64,000 nt of DNA from Rhodospirillales bacterium (GCA_016793925.1 JAEULH010000063.1:1-64000), one strand, 5' to 3'. Counted from the stretch's first letter, positions 54,979 through 64,000 are shown. The notes: generated by a model not told the origin, from the letters alone. A program made the numbers and translations.

Positions 54979-55488
54979 CTATGCCGCCGCCGGCACAAAC
55001 TTCAGCGCAACGCCGTTCATGCAGTAGCGGAGCCCGGTCGGCGGGGGTCCGTCGTCGAACACGTGGCCCAGGTGACCGCCGCAGCGGCGGCAATGCACTT
55101 CGGTCCGGGTGACAAAGAAGCTTCGGTCCTCGGAGGTGCCGATGGCGCCCTCGATCGGCGCATAGAAGCTCGGCCATCCCGTCCCGCTGTCGAACTTCGT
55201 ATCGGACCTGTAGACCGGCAAGTCGCAGCCGGCGCAGAGGTAGGTCCCCACCCGCTGCTCATGATCCAGGGGGCTGCTGCCGGGCCGCTCGGTGCCGTGC
55301 TCGCGCAGCACATTGAACTGCGCCGGCGTGAGAAGCGCCCGCCACTCGTCCTTGCTTCGGACGATCTCGAAAGTGGTCTCGTCGGTCGCAGCCACCGACC
55401 TGGATTTGCCGCCAAGCGCCGTCACTGCCGCGCCGGCGCCGAGTGCGCTCAACAATCCGCCGAGGAGAGTTCGTCTGGTCATCATCAC
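54979..55488 (-). CDS. msrB: Peptide-methionine (R)-S-oxide reductase, exported
   Basis: A 169-residue MsrB that reduces methionine-R-sulfoxide in proteins. The N-terminus MMMTRRTLLGGLLSALGAG is a probable Tat or lipoprotein-less signal, so the enzyme likely works in the periplasm. Zinc cysteines CAGC and CRRC, the SGTGWPSFYAPI block and the catalytic-cysteine segment LRYCMNGVALKF are present; the usual resolving region is altered only slightly (MNG for INS). Faces away from its neighbours and sits close to the copper operon, which also handles oxidative damage. Confidence 0.93.
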   Translation of the reverse strand: MMMTRRTLLGGLLSALGAGAAVTALGGKSRSVAATDETTFEIVRSKDEWRALLTPAQFNVLREHGTERPGSSPLDHEQRVGTYLCAGCDLPVYRSDTKFDSGTGWPSFYAPIEGAIGTSEDRSFFVTRTEVHCRRCGGHLGHVFDDGPPPTGLRYCMNGVALKFVPAAA

Positions 55489-55692
55489 GCGCTTCCTGAG
55501 GCAATTTCTATCGACCCGCCATTACCCGACAGCCGATGCCTCGACGAGGCTTCCTGCGCCGGCGGTACCGCAGTTCTCGCCGTTTCGGCGGCGAAGACCC
55601 GGCCCTGCGCTCCGCGTCTGGGTATGACTGAGCAAGAATGTAAGGTGCGTCTCGGCTTCCTATCGTCCTTGACGAGACGAAACCATCCATCC

Positions 55693-56877
55693 TCACGCCC
55701 TTTTGATCAGCCGGATGAAAACCGGGATGGAGGCAAGCTGCAGCGCAGCGGAAGCGACCGCCACCCACAGCGCAGAGGTCTGGTCGTAGAGGATGCCGAG
55801 GACCGCGCTGCCGCCGAACCAGGCGAAGCCGTAGATCATGTTCATCGTGCCGAAGGCCGTTCCGCGCCTCTCCCTCGGCGCCATCGCGGCGACGGCGGCC
55901 CGCATCACCGATTCCTGCGCCCCCATGCCGAGGCCCCACAGCGCCATGCCCGCCGCTGCCAGGCGGAGGTCGCCCAGGAACACCAGCGGCGCGGAGGCCG
56001 CAGAAGCAACGGTCGCGGCGACCATGGCCCACAGGCCAACGCGATCGTAGGCTCGTCCGAGCGCCAGCGCGGCGACGGCGTCGGTCGCCATGGCGATTGC
56101 GTAGAGGACAGGGATCCAGACCGTTGGCGCCGCGCCGCTTTTGTCAAAGTGGAAGGCGATCAGTGCGTAATCGGCATAGCCGGCGGCGACGAAGGCGACC
56201 GCCAGCATGTAGACCCAGAACACCGGCGGCAGGCCCTTGGCCTCCGGCGGCTCCGGCGTCAGGTCCAGGTCCTGCGGCCGCGGGAACAGGTAGCGGGCGG
56301 CCAGCAACACGGACATCGAGAGAACGGCCGGAACGAGCAGAATGCCGAATGCCTCGCGATAGCCGTGGCCGTAGGCAAGCACCGCACTCAGGATCAGCGG
56401 ACCTGCGATCGCTCCCACCTGGTCCATTGCCTCGTGCAGACCGAAACCCCACCCCAGCCCGGTCTGACTGCTCGCATGGGACAGCATCGCGTCGCGCGCC
56501 GGCGAGCGGATCGCCTTGCCCACCCGCTCGGCGACGATAAGGATGACGGCAAGCTCCCAGCGCCCGGTCAAGGCCAGCGCCGGCACCGCAAGCAGATTGA
56601 GGGCGTAGCCGAAGATGGTGATCGGCCAATACCGGCCAGTCCGATCGCTGAGGTATCCGGACGCCAATCGTAGTGCGTAGCCCATCAGTTCGCCGGCGCC
56701 GGCGACAAGGCCGACCACGGTCGCCGACGCGCCCAGAAACGCCAGGTACGGACCGGTGATGCTTCGGGCCCCTTCGTAGGTCATATCCGCGAAGAGGCTG
56801 ACGAGGCCGAGGAGGACGATGAAGCGCAGGGCGTTGCGCCGCGGCAGGACCGCCGCGCGACGGGAACGGATGCTCAA
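55693..56877 (-). CDS. MFS transporter
   Basis: A 394-residue 12-helix major facilitator protein. The start LRFIVLLGLVSLFADMTYEG, the loop SGYLSDRTGRYWPITIFGYA (MFS motif A) and SPARDAMLSHA identify the subfamily that often accompanies heavy-metal P-type ATPases or formate metabolism genes. It begins 44 nt after the stop of the P-type ATPase gene on the same strand and is probably the last gene of the copper operon. Substrate unknown. Confidence 0.88.
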   Translation of the reverse strand: MSIRSRRAAVLPRRNALRFIVLLGLVSLFADMTYEGARSITGPYLAFLGASATVVGLVAGAGELMGYALRLASGYLSDRTGRYWPITIFGYALNLLAVPALALTGRWELAVILIVAERVGKAIRSPARDAMLSHASSQTGLGWGFGLHEAMDQVGAIAGPLILSAVLAYGHGYREAFGILLVPAVLSMSVLLAARYLFPRPQDLDLTPEPPEAKGLPPVFWVYMLAVAFVAAGYADYALIAFHFDKSGAAPTVWIPVLYAIAMATDAVAALALGRAYDRVGLWAMVAATVASAASAPLVFLGDLRLAAAGMALWGLGMGAQESVMRAAVAAMAPRERRGTAFGTMNMIYGFAWFGGSAVLGILYDQTSALWVAVASAALQLASIPVFIRLIKRA

Positions 56878-56921
56878 GGAAGCCTCCCACGTCCAGACCC
56901 GCGGCGCCGGACTGCTCTCAC

Positions 56922-59411
56922 CTAGATCTTCACCGCGCGCAGCCGGAGCGCATTGCCGACCACCGACAGCGAGGAGAGGCTCATGGCCGCCGCCGCGAAC
57001 ATCGGTGAAAGCAGAATGCCCAGGAACGGATACAGCACGCCCGCCGCCACCGGCACACCGGCGGCGTTGTAGACGAGGGCGAAGAACAGGTTCTGCCTGA
57101 TGTTGCGCATGGTCGCGCGGGACAGGCGCCGGGCCCGGACGATGCCGTTGAGGTCGCCCTTGACCAGGGTGAAGCCCGCGCTCTCGATAGCGACGTCGGC
57201 GCCGGTGCCCATGGCAACGCCGACATCCGCCTGAGCCAATGCGGGCGCATCGTTGACGCCGTCGCCGGCCATCGCGACCTTTCGGCCCTGCCCCTGAAGC
57301 TCCCTGATGATGCGGGCCTTGTCCTCGGGCAGGACCTCGGCGCGGATTTCGTCGATGCCCAGCTTGGCGGCCACGGCCCTCGCCGTCCTCTCGTTGTCGC
57401 CCGTCGCCATGACGATGCGAAAGCCTTCCTCGTGCAGCGCCCTCAGCGCGTCCACGGTCGTTTCCTTGATCGGGTCGGCGACCGCGACAAGACCGACGAT
57501 TTCGGAACCGACGATGACGAACATCACGGTCTCACCATGGTCGCGACGGTCGTTGGCGACGTCGGAGAGCCCTCGGGCGGCGATGCCAAGGTCCGCGAGC
57601 AGCTTCGCGTTGCCGAGCGCCACCTGCTTGCCATCCACCACGCCCTTCACGCCCTTGCCGGTCAACGCCTCGAAGGCGTCGGCCTTGGCCAGGGCGACGC
57701 CGCGTTCCTCGGCTCCGGCGACGATCGCTTCCGCGAGCGGGTGCTCAGAGCCCCGCTCCAGGCTCGCGGCCAGGCGCAGCACCTCGTCTTCGCCATGGCC
57801 GGTCTCCGGCAGGACGGCGACCAGCTTCGGCCTGCCGACGGTGAGCGTGCCCGTCTTGTCGACGATCAGCGTGTCGACCTTGGCGAACCGCTCCAGCGCC
57901 TCGGCATTCTTGATCAGCACGCCGGCCTGCGCGCCGCGGCCCGTCGCGGTCATGATCGACATCGGCGTCGCCAGGCCCAACGCGCACGGACAGGCGATGA
58001 TCAGGACGGCGACCGCCGCGACGAGCGCATAGGCCAGCGCCGGCGCCGGCCCCCAGACCGCCCAGACGATGAAGGCGAGAACGGCAACGCCGATGACGGT
58101 CGGCACGAATATGCCGGCCACCGAGTCGGCGAACTTCTGAATGGGCGCGCGCGAGCGCTGGGCATTCGCAACCATCTCGACGATCTGGCTGAGCGTTGTG
58201 TCGGCGCCGACCCGCTGCGCCTCCATCACCAGGCTGCCGGTGCCGTTGATCGTGGCCCCGGTCACCTTTTCGCCCGGAACCTTCTCGACCGGAACCGGCT
58301 CTCCGGAGATCATCGACTCGTCGACGGAGGATCGGCCCTCGACGACGACGCCGTCGACCGGAACCTTGTCCCCCGGACGCACCCGCAACCGGTCGCCGAC
58401 CGCGACGTCCTCGAGCGGGATTTCCTCCTCGCGCCCGTCCGGGCGAATGACCCGCGCCGTCTTCGCGGCGAGATCCAGGAGCGCCCGGATCGCCGAGCCG
58501 GTCCGCTCACGCGCGCGCAGCTCCATCATCTGACCGAGCAGGACCAGCACGACGATGACCGCCCCGGCTTCGAAGTACACGCCGACATTGCCGTCCTCGT
58601 CCCGGAAGCCGGCCGGGAAAATCCCCGGCGCAAGCACGGCGACGACGCTGAACAGGTACGCCGCGCCGACGCCCATTGCGATCAGCGTGAACATGTTCAG
58701 GTTGCGGCTGACCACCGACTTTGCGCCGCGCACAAGAAACGGCCATCCGGCCCACAGAATGACGGGTGTGGCCAAGACGAGCTCGATCCAGAGCGTCGTA
58801 CGCTCGCCGAAGATGTCGCGAACGAAGCCGAGCCCGACGTGCGGACCCATCGCCAACACCAGCAGCGGAACCGTCAGAGCGATCCCGACCCAGAACCGGC
58901 GTCTGAAGTCGACCAGCTCCGGGTTCGGTCCTTCGTCGGCGGCCGGAACGCCCATGGGCTCCAGGGCCATGCCGCACTTCGGGCAGTCGCCGGGGCCGTC
59001 GCGGACGACTTCGGGATGCATCGGGCAGGTGTACTTCGCGCCCCGGGGGGCGTCGTCGACCTTCCTTTTGGACGCCCCCGGCAGAAAGGCCTTCGGATCG
59101 GCCGCGAACCTGTCGTGGCACTTCTGGCAGCAGAAATAGTAGGTCTGTCCGCCGTGCTCCAGGCTCGGCTTGCCCGCGTCCTTCTTAACCGACATGCCAC
59201 AGACCGGGTCCGTGGCTTGGGTGAAGGTCTCGGGATCGGCCGCGAACCTGTCGTGGCACTTCTGGCAGCAGAAATAGTAGGTCTGTCCGCCGTGCTCCAG
59301 GCTCGGCTTGCCCGCGTCCTTCTTAACCGACATGCCACAGACGGGGTCCTTGGCTTGCGCGACGGCATGGTCGTGATGATGTCGCGCCTGGACGTCGGAT
59401 TTTGCGTTCAT
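56922..59411 (-). CDS. Copper-translocating P-type ATPase with duplicated YHS domains
   Basis: An 829-residue P1B ATPase exporting Cu(I) from the cytosol. In place of the usual HMA domain the N-terminus has two identical-looking YHS units ([32 protein letters not shown]; residues 22-112) and a heavy-metal-binding CPMHPEV...DCPKCGM unit (about 131-155). Core motifs: SGEP in the actuator domain, [13 protein letters not shown] (CPC metal site), [12 protein letters not shown] (phosphorylated Asp), [10 protein letters not shown] and [13 protein letters not shown]. Start ATG 59411. The copB-like gene lies 58 nt upstream and an MFS gene 44 nt downstream on the same strand. Confidence 0.94.
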   Translation of the reverse strand: MNAKSDVQARHHHDHAVAQAKDPVCGMSVKKDAGKPSLEHGGQTYYFCCQKCHDRFAADPETFTQATDPVCGMSVKKDAGKPSLEHGGQTYYFCCQKCHDRFAADPKAFLPGASKRKVDDAPRGAKYTCPMHPEVVRDGPGDCPKCGMALEPMGVPAADEGPNPELVDFRRRFWVGIALTVPLLVLAMGPHVGLGFVRDIFGERTTLWIELVLATPVILWAGWPFLVRGAKSVVSRNLNMFTLIAMGVGAAYLFSVVAVLAPGIFPAGFRDEDGNVGVYFEAGAVIVVLVLLGQMMELRARERTGSAIRALLDLAAKTARVIRPDGREEEIPLEDVAVGDRLRVRPGDKVPVDGVVVEGRSSVDESMISGEPVPVEKVPGEKVTGATINGTGSLVMEAQRVGADTTLSQIVEMVANAQRSRAPIQKFADSVAGIFVPTVIGVAVLAFIVWAVWGPAPALAYALVAAVAVLIIACPCALGLATPMSIMTATGRGAQAGVLIKNAEALERFAKVDTLIVDKTGTLTVGRPKLVAVLPETGHGEDEVLRLAASLERGSEHPLAEAIVAGAEERGVALAKADAFEALTGKGVKGVVDGKQVALGNAKLLADLGIAARGLSDVANDRRDHGETVMFVIVGSEIVGLVAVADPIKETTVDALRALHEEGFRIVMATGDNERTARAVAAKLGIDEIRAEVLPEDKARIIRELQGQGRKVAMAGDGVNDAPALAQADVGVAMGTGADVAIESAGFTLVKGDLNGIVRARRLSRATMRNIRQNLFFALVYNAAGVPVAAGVLYPFLGILLSPMFAAAAMSLSSLSVVGNALRLRAVKI
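59095..59342. repeat. Direct repeat within the P-type ATPase gene (duplicated YHS unit)
   Basis: Bases 59095-59204 recur exactly at 59233-59342 (110 identical bases, offset 138 bp). The 138-bp period is 46 codons, one YHS domain plus linker, so the duplication stays in frame. Near-perfect identity at the DNA level marks a recent tandem duplication. Confidence 0.95.
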
Positions 59412-59469
59412 GGGAACCTCCTTGGCTTGCGCCGGGTATCCTTCGGCAGGAGTTTTGACCGCTCCCCTG

Positions 59470-60204
59470 CTAATACCAGAGCCGGACGCCGGCGACGAAG
59501 CGAAGGCTGTCCTTGTCGTCCTCGGCGGCCTCGTTGCGGACATACGCGATGCCGACGTAGGGCGCGACCTCGCGAATGATCTCGTAGCGCAGGCGCACCC
59601 CCGCCTCGAGGCTGGAGATGCCCTGCTTGACCTCGCGGTCGGCAATGTCGGCGGAGGACAGATTGACCTCGACGTCGGGCTCGGCGATCAGCCGCTGGGT
59701 CAGGAGCAGTTCGTAATCGGCCTCGATGCGAGCCTGCACGGCTTCGCCGCTGACGAACGCCGACGCACTCAGCTCGAAGAAGTAAGCCGCCAACCCTTCG
59801 ATGCCGACGACCGCGTCCCAGGCCTGGGTCGGCTCGAATTCGGAGCGCACGCCGACCAGGGCGTTCCAGTAGGGCGAGACAGTCCGGCCGTAGAGCGCCT
59901 GCAGCTCGGCAGACTCGGTCTTGTCGGACTCGAGCAGGTACTCGCCCTGGGTCTTCAGCCACAGCCTGTTGTAGTCGCCGCCGATCCAGCCCTCCGCGTC
60001 CCAGGCGTAGAACTGGTCCTCGTTGTCGATCTGGTATTCGTTCTTGCGCATCTGGAAAAAGGTGAAGGTCTGGGCGTCCATCACCGGCTTCGGCCAGTCG
60101 GCCGGCGCGCCGGAGGCGGCCCGCTCCTCCGCCGCCGCGGCGTCGACGGCAGCCAACAGGCCGGTCAGCGCGAGAAGCGCGCCGGTTTTGCGGGGCCCGG
60201 CCAT
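59470..60204 (-). CDS. copB: Copper resistance outer-membrane protein B
   Basis: A 244-residue protein with a signal peptide ([18 protein letters not shown]) followed by the CopB beta-barrel pattern: [53 protein letters not shown] and a final strand [10 protein letters not shown] with a terminal aromatic, typical of outer-membrane barrels. The Met/His-rich N-terminal segment of other CopBs is short here. ATG 60204 shares a base with the TGA of the multicopper oxidase gene. Confidence 0.93.
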   Translation of the reverse strand: MAGPRKTGALLALTGLLAAVDAAAAEERAASGAPADWPKPVMDAQTFTFFQMRKNEYQIDNEDQFYAWDAEGWIGGDYNRLWLKTQGEYLLESDKTESAELQALYGRTVSPYWNALVGVRSEFEPTQAWDAVVGIEGLAAYFFELSASAFVSGEAVQARIEADYELLLTQRLIAEPDVEVNLSSADIADREVKQGISSLEAGVRLRYEIIREVAPYVGIAYVRNEAAEDDKDSLRFVAGVRLWY

Positions 60205-62102
60205 CAGGTCTCCCCATCGTACGGCGAGACCTCGACGACGCGGAACATGCCCATCTCCATGTGGTAGAGCAGGTGACAGTGGAACGCCCAGCGCCCGGGG
60301 GCGTCGGCCGTGATCAGCACCGACAGCCGCTCGCCGGGCTTGACGCTGATGGTGTGCTTGCGCGGGATCAGTTCGCCGGCGCCGTTTTCGAGCTGCATCC
60401 ACATGCCGTGCAGGTGGATCGGGTGCTCCATCATCGTGTCGTTGACCATGATCAGCCGCAGCCTTTCGCCACAGGTGAACGGGATCGGCGAGTCGACCTC
60501 GGAGAACGTCTTGCCGTCGAAGGACCACATGTAGCGGTCCATGTTGCCGGTCAGGTGCAGTTCCAGCTCCCGCTCCGGCGGTCGCTGGTCGTAGGGCCGG
60601 GCGGCGACGAGGTCGGTGTAGACCAGCACCCGGTGGCCCACGTCCTCGAGGCCGGTGCCCGGCTCACCGAGGCGATTGCGCTCGACCGTCGCGACGGTCA
60701 TGTTGCCGGGGCCGTGATGGTCGGGGCCGTGGCGAGCGACGACCGGCCCGGCGTTCTCCATCATGCCGCCGACCGGGCCGGGCGCAGGCTCGCCCATGCC
60801 GGGCGGGGCGGCGTGTGCGCCGTGTCCGCCACCGGCCATTTCCATGTGCCCAGGGTGGCCGCCAGCGGGGGCGTCCATGCCCTTCATGCCGCCGTTTTCG
60901 GCCGGCATGTCCATGCCCCCCATGTCCATGCCCCCCATGTCCATGCCCCCCGTATCCATGCCCCCCATGTCCATGCCCATGTCGACCATGGTCCTGAGCG
61001 GCCGCGGCCGCAGGTCCGGGATCGCCGCGGCCATGCCCTGGCGCGGCGCCAGCGTGCCGCGGCCGTAGCCGCTGCGGTCCAGGGCCTCGGCAAAGATCGT
61101 GAAGGCGCGGTCGGCCTTCGGCTCGACGAGGACATCGAACGTCTCGGCCACGGCGATCTGGAACTCGCCGACCGTTACCGGGCGGACAGGCTGGCCGTCG
61201 GCCTCGACCACCGTGAGCGGCAGGCCGGGAATGCGGACGTTGAAATAGCTCATGGTCGAGGCGTTGATGACGCGCAGCCGCACGCGTTCGCCGGGGTTGA
61301 ACAGGCCGGTCCAGTTGTCCTCCGGGCCGTGCCCGTTGATCAGGTAGGTGTAAATGTGGCCGGTGATGTCGGCGATGTCGGTGGGGTCCATCTTCATCTC
61401 GCCCCAGGCGAGACGGTCGCGAACCGTTGCGCCCAGGCCGGCGGCGGCGACGTCGGCGAAGAAGTCGCCGACGGTGCGCTTCTGGAAATTCAGGTAGTCG
61501 CTGTGCTTCTTGAGCTTGGCGAAGACGCGGTACGGATCCTCGAACATCCAGTCGGAGAGCACGACGATGTGCTCGCGATCGAACGCCACCGGGTCGGGCT
61601 TCAGCGGGTCGATGATCAGCGGCCCGTAGTGGCCGAGCTGCTCCTGCAGTCCCTTGTGGCTGTGGTACCAGTAGGTGCCGCTCTGCCTGACCGGGTAGCG
61701 GTAGGTGAAGGTTTCGCCGGCGCGAATGCCGGGGAACGAGACCCCGGGCACCCCGTCCATCCGGAACGGCAGCAGAATGCCGTGCCAATGGATCGAGGTG
61801 TCCTCGTCGAGCCGGTTGTGCACCCGGATGGTGACCGTCTCGCCCTCCTGGAAGCGCATCACCGGGCCGGGGAAGCCGCCGTTGAGCGTGATCGCCGAAC
61901 CCCGCCGGCCGTCGATGGCGATCGGCGTCTCGGCGATGGTGAGGTCGAACTCGTGCGGTCCCGTGCGCGGTCCCGCGACCGGGCGGCTGCCTGCGACGTT
62001 GCGGGCCCAGGCGGGAAGCAGGGCCTGGGCGCCGAGGAGCGCACCGGCGGCCGCCGTCGTCCCGAGCAGCTGCCGCCGTGTCAGGGGTGCTGGGTCTCTC
62101 AC
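60204..62102 (-). CDS. copA: Copper-resistance multicopper oxidase CopA
   Basis: A 632-residue periplasmic oxidase (cuprous oxidase). GTG 62102 has GGGAGA upstream and opens a Tat signal, TRRQLLGTTAAAGALLG. Copper ligands: SIHWHGILLP, YWYHSHKGLQEQ, HPIHLHGMW and HCHLLYHMEMGMF. A methionine-rich insert around residues 370-445 with repeated MDMGG units and His/Gly-rich stretches presumably binds Cu(I). It heads the recognisable cop operon, with copB and the ATPase following. The open frame upstream of 62102 is Arg-rich and not part of the gene. Confidence 0.94.
   Translation of the reverse strand: MRDPAPLTRRQLLGTTAAAGALLGAQALLPAWARNVAGSRPVAGPRTGPHEFDLTIAETPIAIDGRRGSAITLNGGFPGPVMRFQEGETVTIRVHNRLDEDTSIHWHGILLPFRMDGVPGVSFPGIRAGETFTYRYPVRQSGTYWYHSHKGLQEQLGHYGPLIIDPLKPDPVAFDREHIVVLSDWMFEDPYRVFAKLKKHSDYLNFQKRTVGDFFADVAAAGLGATVRDRLAWGEMKMDPTDIADITGHIYTYLINGHGPEDNWTGLFNPGERVRLRVINASTMSYFNVRIPGLPLTVVEADGQPVRPVTVGEFQIAVAETFDVLVEPKADRAFTIFAEALDRSGYGRGTLAPRQGMAAAIPDLRPRPLRTMVDMGMDMGGMDTGGMDMGGMDMGGMDMPAENGGMKGMDAPAGGHPGHMEMAGGGHGAHAAPPGMGEPAPGPVGGMMENAGPVVARHGPDHHGPGNMTVATVERNRLGEPGTGLEDVGHRVLVYTDLVAARPYDQRPPERELELHLTGNMDRYMWSFDGKTFSEVDSPIPFTCGERLRLIMVNDTMMEHPIHLHGMWMQLENGAGELIPRKHTISVKPGERLSVLITADAPGRWAFHCHLLYHMEMGMFRVVEVSPYDGET
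60906..60980. repeat. 15-bp tandem repeats encoding the Met-rich segment of CopA
   Basis: Five consecutive 15-bp units starting CATGTCCATGCCCCC (plus strand), three identical, one with two changes (60951-60965) and a last one ending differently. Each unit encodes a five-residue MDMGG-type repeat, so copy-number change would lengthen or shorten the copper-binding segment in frame. Confidence 0.9.
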
Positions 62103-62161
62103 GATCTCTCCCTTTGCCCCGAATGCCGCAGGCCGGGACGATCCGGCTCGTCGACCACGGG

Positions 62162-62442
62162 TTACGGGTTTGCATCGACGGCGCCCGTCATGCCCGCCTC
62201 GCAATGACCGGACCAGTGCAGGCGAACCCCGGGGTCGCGGGCCCTGCCGAGACCGAGGACGACCGTGCCGCCGCCCTGCCCCGGTGTCGCCAGGACGCTG
62301 TTGGCATCGAGGCACATCGTTGCGCATCATTGCGCATCGTCATGCAGCCGCCCTTGCGGCTGCCGGCCGTGGCCTCCTCACTCGTCATGCCATGGTTGAT
62401 TATGTCGGCCTCGAGCGTGCCGGGGTCGACCACCTCCGCCAT
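62162..62442 (-). pseudogene. Possible frameshifted small gene at the head of the cop operon
   Basis: ATG 62442 (GGAGG 11 nt upstream) opens MAEVVDPGTLEADIINHGMT, which reads like protein for about 38 codons to GGCMTMRND. A second, different frame then reads MCLDANSVLATPGQGGG and VRLHWSGHCEAGMTGAVDA to TAA 62162, again with GC-rich third positions. At the junction lies a 10-bp tandem repeat (GATGCGCAAT, GATGCGCAAC, on the minus strand), a likely slippage site. I read this as one roughly 90-residue gene, possibly metal-related by position, broken by an indel; alternatively the second frame is an independent 51-residue ORF. Confidence 0.35.
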
Positions 62443-62930
62443 TTTCTTTTGATCCTCCGCGCGCATTGCGGGGCATCAAGGGACAGGGCGCGATCAGCAG
62501 CATGGCGTCGGCCCGCGCGCGGGTTCGGCGATGAGAGGTTCGCCGGCGTTTGAGGTGGCAGGTCTTGCAGGCAACGGCGCTCTTTCGACTGATACGATCC
62601 TGACCGGCGAAAAGTAGTCAGCGCCTGTTGCCAGCGTATTTCTGAAGGGCGGTATTGTGTAACGGAGTGTATCTCGCTCATGGCGACGCGATCCCGGGGG
62701 GCGACGCGAGCGTTACAGCGTCAATGCGGTCCTCTGCGCCCGATCCTGGCGCAGGGACGCGGCAACGAACCTGGCGTGGGGTCTCTGATTTTCACAGTAC
62801 TGGGCCAACGGTCCGACAAAGCTGAAATGGCCTTGGCTCGATGTGTCATTTAAGAGTATTTTAGCGTTTGTGAGACAAAGCCGCAGCATTCTCCGCGCAT
62901 GAATGATGCCGCTTGCTTAATGTGAGGCAC
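62443..62930. other. Intergenic region between the cop operon and the right-edge cassette
   Basis: About 490 bases with no supported gene. GC content drops from about 62.8 kb onward, marking the approach of the AT-richer cassette. It should contain the copper-responsive promoter of the minus-strand operon and the promoter of the gene at 62931, but I could not pick convincing boxes. Confidence 0.35.
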
Positions 62931-63803
62931 ATGAACACTGAAGATGTTGCCTACGAGCGCGATGAACCGAGCTGTGCCGTGCCGCTTGCAGCCAGTTTGG
63001 AGCTGTTTGGGCCTAGCCAAGGTAAAGGGTGCTTCTCACGATCTCCTCTTGAGATCGAGGTTTCCGTGGGCGAGCAAAACCTGAGGAACGGGGAAGGCTT
63101 TGGGTTTTCGTTGCACTTCCGCCGAGTGATTGTGGCTCTTTTATTTGAGAACTGTGAACTAATGAGAGAAGGTCGCTATGAGCGTACGCTGCCCGCTGAG
63201 GATTTCGTCCAATTCCTCAAACGCGTGGTTGACACCTCGCGGATCGCAAAGGGACAGGTAAAAGCCGGTACCACAAAGCTCTTGTCAAGTTTCCTGTCTA
63301 CACTCGGAATTGAGTTATCAGCACAAGCGAATGTCGTTGGGTCCCTCGAACGGGGTGACACCAAGACAATTGAGAGCAAAATTAATTTTAAGATTGTCCG
63401 TTTTGTCGCCGGCGCTCGCTGGGAGATAGGACACGAAATTCTCGGCGATCCTACCGAGATAGACAACTTGTTGCGCGGATCGTACTTCAATCAGCCCGCC
63501 GATGTGCGGAATGAGGCGGAATATTATCCGCTGTGTTTTGTAGAGCCGGTTGGCCGCCGGCCATATGCGGTAACCATAGAATTACGGGCGAAAAAAGCTG
63601 ACTGTGTCTACGTTCCGCTTGGCAATGAACCGGCCGGCGACCCATGGGAAAGGAAGAATAAGGAAGCTATAGAACGTCTTCTCGCACTGAAAATGCTTAA
63701 AGAGCAAAATCAGGCTGACGCGCTTCAGTGTCCGGAAGATGAGATCATTCTCGCCCGCGCTAGGCTATCAGCGAGGACAAGACGAGCGCAGAAGCCAACA
63801 TGA
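62931..63803 (+). CDS. Unknown protein of the right-edge accessory cassette
   Basis: A 290-residue soluble protein from ATG 62931; an in-frame start at 62913 is also possible. The first two thirds look beta-rich (LEIEVSVGEQNL, FGFSLHFRRVIVALLFENCE, TIESKINFKIVRFVAGARWE), with a helical linker containing FVQFLKRVVDTS; the C-terminal 70 residues are helical and highly charged (KNKEAIERLLALKMLKEQNQ). I recognise no family. Codon use is AT-richer than the copper genes. It overlaps the next gene by 4 nt (ATGA), so the two products probably act together. Confidence 0.6.
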   Translation: MNTEDVAYERDEPSCAVPLAASLELFGPSQGKGCFSRSPLEIEVSVGEQNLRNGEGFGFSLHFRRVIVALLFENCELMREGRYERTLPAEDFVQFLKRVVDTSRIAKGQVKAGTTKLLSSFLSTLGIELSAQANVVGSLERGDTKTIESKINFKIVRFVAGARWEIGHEILGDPTEIDNLLRGSYFNQPADVRNEAEYYPLCFVEPVGRRPYAVTIELRAKKADCVYVPLGNEPAGDPWERKNKEAIERLLALKMLKEQNQADALQCPEDEIILARARLSARTRRAQKPT

Positions 63804-64000
63804 CAACCGATCCGGAACTCCCCCGCTTTGGCGCAGTTTCGCAATTCAGGCCGGATTTTGATCTCCTGAAAAGGGTGCGCAACGCGAATCGCGCCTCAGT
63901 TGATTACCTAGCACAAGTCGCAGGGCTCGATCCGCGAACCGATTTTCGTTTCGCCGACATTTCTAACATCGATTGGCGTGGAACAGACAAGACTGCTTTT
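63800..64000 (+). CDS. Start of a probable pentapeptide-repeat protein, cut by window edge
   Basis: 67 codons are visible. The beginning MTTDPELPRFGAVSQFRPDF is followed by a helical segment (LLKRVRNANRASVDYLAQVA) and then FRFADISNIDWRGTDKTAF, whose A-D-x-x-N/x-x pattern is that of pentapeptide repeats. The rest lies beyond the window. Pentapeptide-repeat proteins include effectors fused to NACHT, TIR or nuclease domains, but nothing of that kind can be seen here. Translation is coupled to the upstream gene. Confidence 0.5.
   Translation, partial: MTTDPELPRFGAVSQFRPDFDLLKRVRNANRASVDYLAQVAGLDPRTDFRFADISNIDWRGTDKTAF

Noticed and set aside
60906-60980. Tandem repeats as a CRISPR array
   Set aside because: Units are 15 bp, contiguous without spacers, and code in frame for the Met-rich segment of CopA.
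60261-62207. Long plus-strand open frame opposite copA
   Set aside because: Antisense shadow of the multicopper oxidase gene; repeats of HAPHVH in it are the reverse reading of the Met-rich segment.

Overview
The window is a 64 kb piece of a GC-rich chromosome with dense coding, frequent 1-8 nt stop/start overlaps and GC-rich third codon positions. Gene content (CHASE2-type adenylate cyclase with FecR partner, long-form leuA, receiver-PilZ protein, DUF6471, PutA without an N-terminal DNA-binding domain, a Cop copper operon) points to an alphaproteobacterium, perhaps Rhodospirillales-like; the order is an inference. I found no rRNA, tRNA, CRISPR array or recognisable insertion sequence.

Layout. 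1-1327: a c-type cytochrome/peroxidase gene cut by the window edge and broken by a frameshift. 1.6-3.4 kb: an AT-richer patch of tiny genes (membrane protein, unknown protein, DUF6471, zinc-ribbon ORF, helix-turn-helix protein) that abuts a truncated, frameshifted DUF433 gene. 3.5-6.2 kb: DUF427, CsbD, Dps and a His-rich zinc-type CDF exporter. 6.4-9.0 kb: FecR-domain protein translationally coupled to a CHASE2 adenylate cyclase. 9.3-14.2 kb: small ORF, haloacid dehalogenase, leuA, uppP and a receiver-PilZ protein whose receiver lacks the phosphorylatable Asp. 14.3-22.4 kb: putA, putP and a 36-residue single-helix protein, bracketed by two paralogous secreted proteins, plus a DUF4410 lipoprotein. 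22.8-27.0 kb: AraC regulator, sulfatase and GFA-fold protein.

27.4-46.6 kb is a Wzx/Wzy-type surface polysaccharide locus. The plus-strand half holds the priming glycosyltransferase (split by an in-frame TGA), a Wzc-like tyrosine kinase, a remnant glycosyltransferase, two GT4 enzymes, a Wzy-like polymerase and a GT2. The minus-strand half is one operon-like run: a Wlb/Wbp-like acetyltransferase, oxidoreductase and aminotransferase set for a diamino-uronic acid sugar, an unrecognised Rossmann-like protein, an epimerase, a second DegT aminotransferase, a glycosyltransferase and Wzx. A LuxR-type regulator is divergent from it. The AT-richer stretch from about 31.49 to 34.1 kb looks like a replaced, strain-variable segment.

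46.9-54.9 kb: a second sulfatase of a different signature, then a six-gene MoxR-DUF58-DUF4381-VWA-VWA/TPR-BatD operon with coupled genes. 55.0-62.4 kb: MsrB, then a copper operon on the minus strand (multicopper oxidase, CopB, Cu P-type ATPase with duplicated YHS domain, MFS transporter) with a probably frameshifted small gene at its head. 62.9-64.0 kb: start of an AT-richer accessory cassette, an unknown 290-residue protein coupled to a gene that looks like a pentapeptide-repeat protein and runs off the window.

The best candidates for something undescribed are the coupled two-gene cassette at the right edge, the unknown protein inside the polysaccharide operon, the small single-helix partner of PutP, and the small-gene patch on the left.
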